Shown: piece by piece, positions 39,397-49,984 of the stretch
Layout: each line of letters starts with the position of its first letter
Position numbering within the stretch: position 1 is the stretch's first letter
Assembly: GCA_003993805.1 (NCBI GenBank)
Contig: RSEF01000003.1
Location: 107,281,150-107,345,149 of the forward strand
DNA: 64,000 nucleotides
Direction of reading: 5' to 3'
DNA from: Himantopus leucocephalus
Lineage: Eukaryota > Chordata > Aves > Charadriiformes > Recurvirostridae
Notes under the pieces: generated by a model
Told to the model about the DNA's origin: nothing
Seen by the model: the letters and a program-made list of their open reading frames with translations, nothing else
Databases searched by the model: none
Made by a program: the position numbers and the translations under genes

Positions 39397-40329
39397 CCTG
39401 ACAAATTCCTGCCTAGACAGTTGTTCCCTGCTTTATATTTTCACTCTTTTCTTCCCTCTTACATACGTCTGTTTGTTCCATTTTCTATTTAATCCTAGAC
39501 ACATGAGATTTTTTTCATCTTATTTTTCCCCCTGCCCTGCTGAGGAGGTAGACAGACAGAGCGGCATGGTGAGTGCTTGGCAGTCACCACAGTAGGGCTT
39601 AACGGAAAGTCACTGAAATTCTGGACCGCAGAGGTGAATCCTTAAAAGAGTTCTTCTTTCAGTTCACTCGAAAACAAGGAGTAATTCACAGTCCTCGGGT
39701 TACCTAATCAAAATATTAACAGAAATTTGTTGTGGTGCATAAGACATTTTGTAATTTTACACAATTTTAATTGAAATCATGTTAATACATGATAACTACC
39801 AGCTGACTGCTGTAAAAAAAGTGAAAAAAAAAAAAATTTTGACATGATCAGAGAGTTATGTGCAGGGCTTTTAAAAATAATAGCCATTATTTAGAATAGC
39901 CATTTTCCTGGTCTTGCTTCATTTAGTATAAAAAATAGAAGACCAAGGTGGAATGATATGACATGCCTTTCAGCCAGATATTGAGAGACATCACCTTCAG
40001 GAGAGACCTCAAGTTTAGTGGTAAAGGGATTCTGAAGAGCTAGCTTAGACCAGTTATCACTTTTAAAACTGGTAATGTTAGGTGAAATAAATCTCACAAG
40101 GCTTTTGCAGAAGCAGTATGAGGGACTTCACCTGCTGTTTTCATTCAATGGCAATCTATTAAAAAAAATCTTGAAAATCTTGCACATTTTTCCATCTCTC
40201 TGCTGTCTCTCTCATAAAGATTTAAAAGGATTTAAAATGATAGAAGAACATTTCACAGTCTAGTAGTTTAAGCATCAAGGAGGAAGTGAAAAGAAATGAA
40301 GAAAGATTCATTTTGAAGTTGAAAAGGAA
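39397..40329. other. No gene recognised
   Basis: AT-rich non-coding sequence with a T-rich and A-rich patch near 39810-39840. Nothing further was recognised. Confidence 0.5.
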
Positions 40330-40500
40330 AATTAATCATGTAGTCTGACATTCCATACAATAGACCTTCATCTATTTACACCTGTACTATGCCCAAAAGT
40401 TTGTTTGACCAAACTTGATGCTCTTTAAAGACTTCTGGTTATGAAGATTTCAACCCACAATTCCAGTAGGCAGTTTGTTCCAATGATTAAGATGTTTGAA
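40330..40500 (-). mobile_element. Ancient sauropsid CR1 3' fragment
   Basis: The plus strand reads 'atgtagtctgacattccata', then 'cctgtactatgcccaaaagt', 'tgtttgaccaaacttgatg', 'ctttaaagacttctggttat' and 'gtttgttccaatgattaa'. This is the antisense 3' region of an old CR1 type found widely in turtles, crocodiles and birds. The coding strand is minus. It is far more diverged than the CR1 copies with ATTCTATG tails. Confidence 0.65.
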
Positions 40501-42985
40501 ATTATTTAGTGTGTGCAACATATGACTGTACAGATTATATTATCAGAAGATATAGCTAATCATTTTTATATTATTGTCTTGGAACCACATACAAGAAAAA
40601 GAAGAGGTGACAGACAATAAAGATAAATACTGAAGGAATGCAAAGAATCAGCAAAAAAGATTAATTCACCATTGATAAGGCATATCAAAGTTTGATCTCT
40701 AAGACTTAGATAGTTATCTCCCTAAGCTAATTAATGTAAACCTGAAAGGTAGATACAAGGCAGATGAGATTAATTCCATTCTGAAAGTACCTGTTTATCT
40801 ACCTTTGCTACACAGGTACCTCAGTCAGAATTTGTAAACTTTAGATAACCAAAATTAGAACAAAATTATTGTAATTAGTGAAATCATATAATTTACACAT
40901 AATAACAATGATAATAACATTGGCGGTTTCAACACTTCATCATACTGAAGATTATTACAGGGATATCATAATTTCATTGTATAAAGCACTTCATTGGTGA
41001 TAAAACAGACTAAATTATATATAGCTAAGAAATAATAATTCCTCTCTTCTGGGATTTTTCAAATACCTTTAAATCAAACTTTTTTTTTTTTTTAATTACT
41101 ATATTGTATTGTGTCAACTCATACTGTCTGTAAAGTGTTAAAAGCCAGGTTTGGGGTTTTTTTCAGCTGATGGCAGATGTCATGAACTGCTTATCTAAAT
41201 ATAATTCTATAAATTCTAATATCTTTACTTCTTTGGGATTTTGTATTGAGTACAAGGATCGTGTAAAAAAAAAAGAAAAGCTTCAGATTTTATCCCAAAG
41301 TGTCTAGAACAACCTTGGTTTTTTTCAGTCCTGAAACTTTTCTAATGAATTCAAAGTTCTAAAGTAAGAAATATGAGTAGAGATCAGGTTTTAAAAAATA
41401 TTTCTTTTCAAACAACTGTGCAGCCACTGTCTTTTTAAACCTCAGAATTACATTCCAGAACAGCACTTATATAAAGTTCCTGTGATCCAACAAGGCTCAG
41501 CAAACATTCAATCTTATAATACAGAACAATTTAACATGGAAACTCCAGTACAGACTTACATGCTATACGGCCTCATCAAGGTTTTCTGCTGTATAATGTT
41601 TTTATGATAATTTTCATCAGAAAGGGCTAAGTCCTCAAGCTGCATAGATAACTTCAGATACTTCAGACTATGAAAGGAACCCTACTGAAATAATAAAAAA
41701 AAACCCACCTCAAACTCTTCAAGTTTAGCTCCAGAGTAATGACTGAATTTGGAATACTCTAATCACTTCATGGATGTAATCAACAATAAACAAATGCAAA
41801 GGAGAGGGGCTCTTATGTTCAATAAAATGATTGTCTCACCTCCAAAGCAATGCTTTATCACTGCTCTTTACAAAAGAAGCTATTCTCTTCATCATTACTT
41901 GAATTATAGGCACCCATACATACTACTTATACCAAAAGCTACTTTATAGTCATTTTACTTTAATCATCTTTTCTTCCCTCTTATTGCTTCCATTTTATCA
42001 CACGAGCTTCCAAGCAATACAATAATTTTTCATCTCATTTTTATGTCTTTTATAAAATTCCCTTACTGAACTCAATAGAATTTTTGTCTGAGACATGAAT
42101 AAAATCAAGGTAATGACTTTCATTTGCCTTGCTCTTTAGGCTTCTGAACTGAAGGTGATCGTATCAAGCTTAAGTCAATTCAGGTATATTTTTAGGCCAG
42201 CTGAAACTAAAGACTTTTTAAACTCAAAAGTGATGGACAAAACTGATTTTTAACATTTTTACTTAAAAAAAAAAATCTTCTCTGAGGTTCAGATGGGTAG
42301 TCATTTAAGATTTGTTTATCACTTCCTTAATTTTCTGCTAAATTACGACACTGCATTCAAACAGCAATTAACATTTCTGCAATACCCTGTACTAAATAAA
42401 GGTTCCTGTAAAGTATTTAATTTAATTATTTTTTAAAGAAAGTGTTTCTGTTCTGTATTATGTAAATTCTAGAAAGTATTGATTTTTACTGGCTTTAATA
42501 TAGTGTATCATCCATTTTAATTTGCTTGCCCCAAATTCTTTGTCTGCCAGGTTATGCCAGTTACTGATAATGTAGTACAAGGAAGAGACAGTCTCTCCTA
42601 CGTAATCCTAATGATTAGAAGAACTGAAGAAGTTCTTTTTCCTGATCATAGGATTAATAAAGTGGAAATTAATTTTCTATGCACAGTCTTGCCGTTTCAA
42701 TACCTCGGTCTGAAAGTTAAGTTTTCCATTCTAGGCTTCTTATAAAGTCCTCTTCCAGTGCTAGCTCACATTGGGAAGATCTGGACTGTTTTCATTTTAC
42801 TAAGCTTTCTGCTGATCTCTGTTCTATTTGATCTTAGAGGCAAATAAGCCCTTTCAGACAGTCATTCATCTGAGTTGTGTTTTAAAGTCTCTTTTCAGAT
42901 AGGATGAATTTCTCTAGTGTGCCTGTATTTTTCCCCCTACATTTTAAGGAGTTGGGTGAATAACTCAAATGTGAACCTTAACACT
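40501..42985. other. No gene; one possible SINE remnant
   Basis: AT-rich sequence. At about 42045-42110 'ctgaactcaatagaattttt' with 'gtctgagacatgaataaaat' resembles an old MIR-like SINE tail, weakly. T-runs lie near 41081 and A-runs near 41266 and 42267. No exon or RNA gene was recognised. Confidence 0.45.
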
Positions 42986-43440
42986 AGAGACTGACATTGT
43001 CAGATGAAACCCACTCCTTAATTCCCTGTTTCCCTTGATGAGCTCCCTTCCCCAGCCATTCCTGCTGCCAATCTGCAGATACCCAGCAAATCTCTCTAAA
43101 ACCAGGATTGAAGTTCAGCCCCAGAACTGGAGTTACCATCAGACCCATCTGGGAGGCCATGCCAGTGGGTTAATGAGGGGCATGGTTGGGTGCAGGGGAG
43201 AGGGCAGGAGCTGAAACGCATGCCCCAACTGGAGGATGGCCCTGGTGGGCATCTCACCACCCTGGCTCACACAGCTCACCCCACTTCATCCTGGTCCCAA
43301 CAATGCAGCAGCACCCTGCAGCTCCAGCCTGGCTCATGGGCAGCCAAACCCCCATGGGGATGGGGTCCCAGTCAGGACCCCACATCTTTCACTGGGGAAC
43401 TTCCAAGCCTGTGGTTTGTGTTTGGTGAATTTAATGCCTC
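42986..43440. other. GC-rich island of unknown origin
   Basis: A sharp compositional change: C/G-rich sequence in an AT-rich neighbourhood, with 'CCCC' and 'GGGG' words, many CAG/CTG words and few CpGs (one at about 43200). All three plus-strand frames stay open over much of 43186-43466, which reflects the low density of TA-containing stops and is not evidence of coding. I recognise no protein domain, LTR or CR1 part. It may be an old inserted element or an exon-like remnant. AATAAA followed by an A7 run occurs downstream (43566-43586), but no transcript can be inferred. Confidence 0.4.
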
Positions 43441-44519
43441 TCAGTCCCACTTCTGTTAGGGATTGAATGACCTCTCATGGCTGCTGTTATTGCCACTTTT
43501 CGCTGATGTTTTCTAGTATTCCCCAATATTAATGTCAGCTGGCAATGTACACTGTATGTCTGCCTAATAAATGGTGCATAAAAAAATACCAATTTTTCCT
43601 GAATGTAAAGTTGCAATTTTATTTTTCATTTTCAAAGTTTCTTCAGTTTTAACTTGTCTATATATGTTCCCTGAAGGCTTTTGCTCCTCCATTTCACTAC
43701 TGTTTAGGAAAAACACAAACACCATATTGTATGACACTGTCTTTGTAGAAGTGCAATTAAGCCTGTCAGTAACACAAATGGAAATGTTACCGATGGACTA
43801 TATATATGAAAACATCACAAGGATAATGCCCTGCAATGTCAGCTCTTATGCCTCAGTGACAAAGCACTCTAATAATAGTTATCTACAGAGATGTATTCTA
43901 CACTCCAGTGAGTTAACAAATTCTAACCCACAGAGCCTAAAATAGAAGAATAAGAGAAACAATTTTCTCCATCTGTTGAACTCTTCTGCTGCTTCTAGTA
44001 ACTCTTCATTTGCTTGGAAACAACTATCCCCACTGCATCTGGTAGAAATAACTCATTGGCAAATACTACGACTCTGTTTCCTTTAATAGAAGTTGAATAA
44101 GCATTCTGAGGCATATCCAAGGTATGTTTATTCCCAAGTTAGGAGTAAATTGTATCAAACCCTTTGAAGGAATAAAATTAGCATCAGTATCAGTATCTCC
44201 TCATTTTACCTCTTTGTTTTAAATTAACACAATTGTAAAAATAATTAGTGACAAGCGGTGTGACTCAAATAGCAAACTCGTACTCAGTAACAAGTGCAGG
44301 TATGGAAATAATACACTTTTCTGTTTGTTTATTAGTTTATAAATCAAATGATCTTCAGAGATACAAGTTACAATATTTGTTTTAAAGAAATGAAATAACA
44401 ATGTGGGAATAAACACAGCAAGAGCATATTGAACGTTATTGTGCACCAAAAATTCTAAAATTTGTGTGCCACGTGATATAAAGGTTTGGACATTCTGCAT
44501 TTCACTTTCTAAGAGAATT
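43441..44519. other. No gene recognised
   Basis: AT-rich sequence. The 124-codon frame at 43571-43945 (plus) has no recognised domain and no supporting splice signals. Confidence 0.5.
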
Positions 44520-44915
44520 ATCAGGATGTTAAAAAATAGAAAAGGTGCAAAAAAGAGCTTTGAGGGATAAACCTGCTACAGTGGGCGTGATGATGACCAC
44601 ACAGCTTATGAAAAGACTGAGCTAATAGAAATATCCTCACACAGAAAGAATATTAGATACAAAAGGCTAGAAAAACTATCAAGAAAGAGGAAATAAGTAC
44701 TGGAAACCTAAACTGAATATGTTTAAATATCAAGGTAAAGGATGATTTTTTGAAAACAAGAATAATAAAGAATTGTAATAAAATTGTAATGAAGTTTCAA
44801 GAAAAGTGTTAGATCCTCACATACTTTGATGCTCGGAGAACTGGATACATTTCCAAAAGGTATGCTCTACACAAATAAAAGGGCAAATTCTATGGTCTGT
44901 GATATACACGGAACT
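44520..44915 (+). mobile_element. Ancient CR1 fragment, sense strand
   Basis: The end of this stretch, 'atttccaaaaggtatgctct' followed by 'aattctatggtctgtgatat', is the sense counterpart of the same old CR1 region seen antisense at 40330 ('tttctaaaagatatgctcta...ctatggcctgtgttat' type). The upstream part (44520-44800) is much less clear and may be only partly derived from it. Confidence 0.45.
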
Positions 44916-45750
44916 ACTGAAAGTTCTTTATTGTCCTTTCACCTTATTAATCTGTTTTATAGTTTTGGTGAATAAGGCCCTGAAATGTGCAGACATCTAT
45001 TTATGAATCCAGTTGCAGTAGCAGGAACTATAGAAAATTCAGAAATGAGAGACAGAAGGTATAGTGAATCAAAAGATAGCTATGGTACTTGAATGCTGTA
45101 ATTTACCATGCATAAGTATACAAGGTGACAAGATCAAGGAACATCAGTTGTACATGCCTTACCATACTTTTATCCCTAATGTATATTTACTATGAAGTAT
45201 TTAATTGCATTATCATGTATTTATTATCACAGTACTACTGCCTCATTCACTGTGCACAGAAAATTGTGAATGAAGTAGCTGTGCTAAATCTAGTTTAATC
45301 CTAACTATTTAATGGGTTGTTCTCGGCCTTGTGCATAGTTTATCAGCAAATCTGCACGCAGAGCACTCAAAGTTGTTCTCAGTAATATCTTTGGGTTACT
45401 AAAGTGTCTTCTTTATTAATCAGATTTGCTTCAGGTTTTTATTATGGGAAATGCAAATACAATTTGAACAAAAAATAATTATGGATCCAAAGAATTATTT
45501 TGGACTCACATAAAGTGAGTCTCTTTCTCACATATTTTGCTTGTTATTCAAATTATCCACTCAATTAGGGTCTTGTGGATTTATTTATTTTTTTAATCAT
45601 ACACATAAAGAGATTTTGAAAACAAATACAAAGTATTTAACATAAACTGATGAATTGCCTTTATACGATAAGGCCGCAAAACAAATACAGTAGTGAAACT
45701 CTGGGGAACAGTTTAGCAATTTCTGTTTATTGACTATACAGCCAAAACAG
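44916..45750. other. No gene recognised
   Basis: AT-rich sequence preceding the CR1 cluster. Nothing was recognised. Confidence 0.5.
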
Positions 45751-47088
45751 GTTCACCTAGACCAGGTTGGACAGGAACTCATCCAGGTGGGTCTTGAATA
45801 TCTCCAGAGAAGGAGACTCCACAACCTCTCTGGGGAGCCTGTTCCAGTGCTCTGGCACCCCCAAAGTAAACAAGTTTTTCCTCATGTTCAGATGGAATTC
45901 CCCGTGTTGAAGTTTGTGCCCGTTTCCCCTTGTCCTGTCACTGAGCACCACTGAAGAGAGTCTGGCCCCATCGTCTTGACAGCTGCCGTTTAGATATTTA
46001 TAAGCATTGATGAGATCCTCTCTCAGTCTTCTCTTCTCCAGGCTAAACCGACTGACGTCTCTCAGCCTTTCCTGATAAGAGAGATGCTCCAGTGCCTTGA
46101 TCATCTTCATAGCTCCCCGCTGGACTCTCTGCAGTAGCTCCTAGTCTTTTTTGAACTGGGGAGCCCAGAACTGGAGACAATACTCCAGATGTGGCCTCAC
46201 TAGGGCAAAGAAGAGGGGTAGGATGACCTACCTTGACCTGCTGGCTACACTCTTTTTAATGCACCCCAGGATACCGTTGGGCCTCTTGGCCACAAGGGCA
46301 CATTGCTGGCTCATAATCAACTTGTCGTCCACCAGGACTCCCAGGTCCCTCTCTGCAGAGCCGCTTTCCAGCAGGTCAACTCCTAACCTGTACTGATGCG
46401 TGGGGTTATTCCTCCCCAGGTAAAGGACCTTACACTTGCCCTTGTTGAACTTCATTATGTTGCTCTCCGCCCAACTCTCCAGCCTGTCCAGGTCTCACTG
46501 AATGACAGAACAGCCTTCTGGTGTGTCAGCCACTCCTCCCAGTTTTGTGTCATCAGTAAACTTGCTGAGGGTACACTCTGTCCCCTCATCCAGGTCATTG
46601 ATGAATATTGAAAAAGACTGGGCCCAGTACTGACCCCTGAGGAACACCACGAGTTACAGGCCTCCAGCAGGACTCTGCGTTGTTGATCACAACCCTCTGA
46701 GCTCTGCCATTCAGCCAGTTCTCAGTCCACCTCACTGTCCACTCATCTAACCCACACTTCCTAAGCTTACCTATGAGGATGGTATGGGAGACAGTGTCAA
46801 AAAGCTTGGTGAAATTGAGGTAGACAACCACTGCTATCCACTCATCTACCCAACAAGTCACGCCATCAAAGAAGGCTATCAGACTGGTCAAGCATGATTT
46901 CCCCTTGGTGAATCCATGCTGACCACTCCTGATAAACTTCTTTTCCTCTACGTGCTTAGAGATGACATCCAGAATGAGCTGTTTCATCATCTCTCCAGGG
47001 ATGGAGGTGAGGCTGAGTGGCCTGTAGTTTCCTGGGTCCTCCTTCTTGTCCTTTTTGAAGACTGGAATGACACTGACTTTCCTCCAGT
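45751..47088 (-). mobile_element. CR1 LINE copy A, RT to 3' end
   Basis: Minus-strand CR1 about 1.34 kb long that retains most of the reverse transcriptase. Readable segments are '[16 protein letters not shown]', '[20 protein letters not shown]', '[14 protein letters not shown]', '[14 protein letters not shown]', '[12 protein letters not shown]' and the C-terminal 'HLSYQERLRDVSRFSLEKRR'. The F-x-D-D catalytic box (FTDD) is intact, but the frame is broken by at least one stop after the DTP-type segment and by shifts. Its 3' end near 45751 lacks the ATTCTATG tail, so it is a different subfamily from copies B and C. Its 5' side meets the tail of copy B. Confidence 0.9.
45757..46990 (-). pseudogene. 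CR1 ORF2 (reverse transcriptase) remnant, copy A
   Basis: This is the protein-coding relic inside copy A. It once encoded a non-LTR retrotransposon reverse transcriptase that copies its own RNA at a nicked target. It splits into three frames: 46595-46990 (fingers and palm, with the GVPQGS motif), 46228-46455 (segment after the catalytic box) and 45757-46110 (C-terminal domain ending 'HLDEFLSNLV'). The N-terminal endonuclease is missing. With the catalytic FTDD box kept, this is the least damaged palm in the window, yet it cannot make a protein. Confidence 0.8.
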
Positions 47089-48282
47089 CACAGAATCATA
47101 GAATGGTTTAGGTTGGGAGCGACCTTAAAAATCATCTAGTTGCAACCCCCCTGCCATGGGCAGAGACACCTCCCACTAGACCTGGTTGCTCAAAGCCCCA
47201 TCCAACCTGGCCTTGAACACTTCCAGGGATGGCGCCTCCACAACTTCCCTGGGCAACCTGTTTGGTGCCTCACCACCCTCAGAGTGAAAAATTTCTTCCT
47301 GTTATCTAACCTAAATCTACCCTCTTCCAGTTTGAAGCCATTACCCCTCATCCTATCACTACATGTCCTTGTAAAAAGAATCTCTCCAGATTTCTTGTAG
47401 GCCCCCTTCAGATACTGAAAGCCTGCTATAAGATCACCCTTGAGCCTTCTCTTCTCCAGGCTGAACAACCCCAATTCTCTCAGCCTGTCTTCATAAGAGA
47501 CGTGCTCCAGCCATGATTGTCTCCGTGGCCCTCCTCTGGACTCAGTCCAATAGGTCCATGTCATTCTTATGTTGAGAGCTCCAGAGCTGGACGCAATATT
47601 CCAGGTGGGGTCTCATGAGAGCGGAGTAGAGGGGCAGAATCACCTCCTTGGACCTACTGGCCACGCTTCTTTTGATGCAGCCCAGGATATAGTTGGCCTT
47701 CTGGGCTGCAAGCACACATTGCCGGCTCATGTTGAGCTTCCCAGCAACTAACACCCCCAAGTCCTTCTCCTCAGGGCTGCTCTCAATACATTCTCTGCTG
47801 AGCCAGTATTTGTACTTAGGATTGCCCTGGCCCATGTGCAGGACCTTGCACTTGGCCTTTGTGAACTTCATGAGGTTTGCACAGGTCCACCTCTCAAGCC
47901 TGTCTAGATCCCTCTGGATGGCATCGCTTCCCTCCAGCGTGTCGATCACTCCACACAGCTTGGTGTTGGCGGCAAAGTTGCAGAGGGTGCACTCAATCCC
48001 AACATCCATGTCACCAACAAAGGTGTTAAACAGCACAAGTCCCGGTACCGACCCCTGAGGAACACCACTTGTCACTGCTCACCGCTTGGACATGGAGCCA
48101 TTGACCTCAACTCTTTGAGTGCGATCATCCAGCCAGTTCCTTATCCACCGAGTGGTCCATCCGTGAAATCCATGTCTTTCCGATTTAGAGACCAGGATAT
48201 TGAGCAGAACAGTGTCAAATGCTTTGCACAAGTCCAGGTAGATGACTTCTGTTGCTCTCCCCTTAACCATCAAAACTGTAAT
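47089..48282 (-). mobile_element. CR1 LINE copy B, runs into assembly gap
   Basis: Antisense CR1. The plus strand begins 'cacagaatcatagaatggtt' directly against copy A and runs through the 3' UTR ('ccctgccatgggcagagaca') and ORF2 to 48282, where the sequence becomes N. It belongs to the same subfamily as copy C. On the minus strand it reads 5' to 3' away from the gap, so B and C are head to head. The remaining 5' part of B must lie in the gap or have been lost. Confidence 0.92.
47190..48282 (-). pseudogene. CR1 ORF2 (reverse transcriptase) remnant, copy B
   Basis: The minus-strand frames include '[20 protein letters not shown]' and then '[11 protein letters not shown]' followed by TGA. Downstream are '[20 protein letters not shown]' and 'CTLCNFAANTKLCG'. 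The catalytic box position reads FAAN in place of F-x-D-D, removing both aspartates. The C-terminal domain continues in another frame ('[20 protein letters not shown]', '[20 protein letters not shown]'). The TGA sits at the same codon as in copy C. Confidence 0.85.
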
Positions 48283-48382
48283 NNNNNNNNNNNNNNNNNN
48301 NNNNNNNNNNNNNNNNNNNNNNNNNNNNNNNNNNNNNNNNNNNNNNNNNNNNNNNNNNNNNNNNNNNNNNNNNNNNNNNNNN
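48283..48382. other. Assembly gap (100 N) inside CR1 inverted repeat
   Basis: Exactly 100 N. Copy B enters from the left at a position that corresponds to 48793 in copy C. For B to reach as far 5' as C does, about 410 bp of B plus the missing 5' end of C would have to fit here. The real gap is thus probably not 100 bp. Inverted repeats are a common cause of broken assemblies. Confidence 0.95.
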
Positions 48383-49984
48383 CTGGGAGAATGAGGTACC
48401 GCCCACCGTAGGAGGAGACCAGGTTTGAGACCAGCTGAGGAGCCTGATGGTGCACAAGTCCATGGAACCTGATGAGATTCATCTGCAGGTCCTAAAGGAA
48501 CTGGTGGATGAAGCTGCCAAGCCACTGTCCTTCATATTTGAGAAGTCATGGCAGTCTAGTGAAGTTTCCCCTGACGGGAAAAGGGGAAACATAACCCCCA
48601 TTTTTAAAAAAGGTAAAAAAGAAGACCCGGGGAACTACAGGCCGGTCAGTCTCCCCTCTGTGCCCAGCAAGATCATGGAGCAGATCCTCCTGGAAACTCT
48701 GCTAAAGCACATGGAAAATGTTGGTGGCAGTCAACATGGCTTCACTAAAGGCAAACCATGCCTAACAAATTTGGTGGCGTCCTATGACAGCATTACAGTT
48801 TTGATGGTTAAGGGGAGAGCAACAGAAGTCATCTGCCCGGACTTGTGCAAAGTATTTGACACTGTTCTGCTCAATATCCTGGTCTCTAAATTGGAAAGAC
48901 ATGGATTTCACAGATGGACCACTTGGTGGATAAGGAACTGGCTGGATGATCGCACTCAAAGAGTTGAGGTCAATGGCTACATGTCCAAGTGGTGAGCAGT
49001 GACAAGTGGTGTTCCTCAGGGGTCAGTACTGGGACCGGTACTACTTAAGAACTTTGTTAGTGACATGGATGTTGAGTGCACCCTCAGCAAGTTTGCCAAT
49101 GATGCCAAGCTGTGTGGAGCAGTCAACACACTAGAGGGAAGGGATGCCATCCAGAGGGACCTGGACAGGCTGGAGAGGTGGGCCTGTGCAAACCTCATGA
49201 AATTCTACAAGGCCAAGTGCAAGGTCCTGCACATCGGCCAAGGCAATCCCAAGCACAAATACAGGCTGGGTGCAAATGGATTGAGTGCAGCCCTGAGGAG
49301 AAGGACTTGGGTATGTTGGTTGATGAGAACCTAAACATGAGCCGGCAATGTGTGCTTGCAGCCCAGAAAACCAGCAGTATCCTGGGCTTCATCAAAAGAA
49401 GCGTGGCCAGCAGGTCGCGGAAGGTGATTCTGCCCCTCTACTCCACTCTGGTGAGACCCCACCTGGAGTCTGGCATCCAGTTCTGGAGTCCTGAGCACAG
49501 GAAAGACATGGACCTGTTGGAGTGAGTCTAGAGAAGGGCCACAAAGATGATCAGAGGGCCGGAGCACCTCCCCTATGAGGACAGGCTGAAAGAATTGGGG
49601 TTGTTCAGCCTGGAGAAGAGAAGGTTCGAGGGTGACCTTATAGCAGCTTTCTAAAGGGCACTTACAAGAAAGCTGGAGAGGGACTTTTTGCAAGGGTATG
49701 TAGTGACAGGATGAGGGGTAATGGCTTCAAATTGGAAGAGAGTAGATTTAGAACAGATATTAGGAAGATGTTCTTTCCTGTGAGGGTGGTGATACACTGG
49801 AATAAGTTGCCCAGGGAGGTTTTTGATTCTCCCTTCCCTGGAGGTGTTCAAGGCCAGTCTGGATGGGGCTTTGAGCAACCTGGTCTAGTGGCAGGTGTCC
49901 CTGCCCATGGCAGGGAGCTTGGAACTAGATGATCTTTAATGTCCGTTCCAACCCAAACCATTCTATGATTCTATGATTCTGTGA
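48383..49984 (+). mobile_element. CR1 LINE copy C, 1.6 kb, RT to tail
   Basis: Sense CR1 that begins between the endonuclease and RT ('gagaccagctgaggagcctg') and runs to the full 3' end with the tail 'attctatgattctatgattc' (49970-49979 region) and 'tgtgac'. It is the longest CR1 copy here. It is related to copy B across the whole shared length. Its 5' start coincides with the gap edge, so whether it is truncated there is unknown. Confidence 0.93.
48447..49932 (+). pseudogene. CR1 ORF2 (reverse transcriptase) remnant, copy C
   Basis: The first frame (48447-48995) carries RT landmarks: '[20 protein letters not shown]', '[16 protein letters not shown]' and '[20 protein letters not shown]', and stops at TGA after 'VNGYMSKW'. 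The next frame (from 48999) reads '[20 protein letters not shown]' and '[14 protein letters not shown]', where the catalytic F-x-D-D has become FAND. A frameshift follows near 49275, a stop near 49524 and further shifts near 49650. The endonuclease is absent. The copy is clearly inactive. Confidence 0.88.

Noticed and set aside
43186..43466. Three overlapping plus-strand frames as a possible gene
   Set aside because: All three frames being open reflects GC-rich composition. The translations share no known domain.
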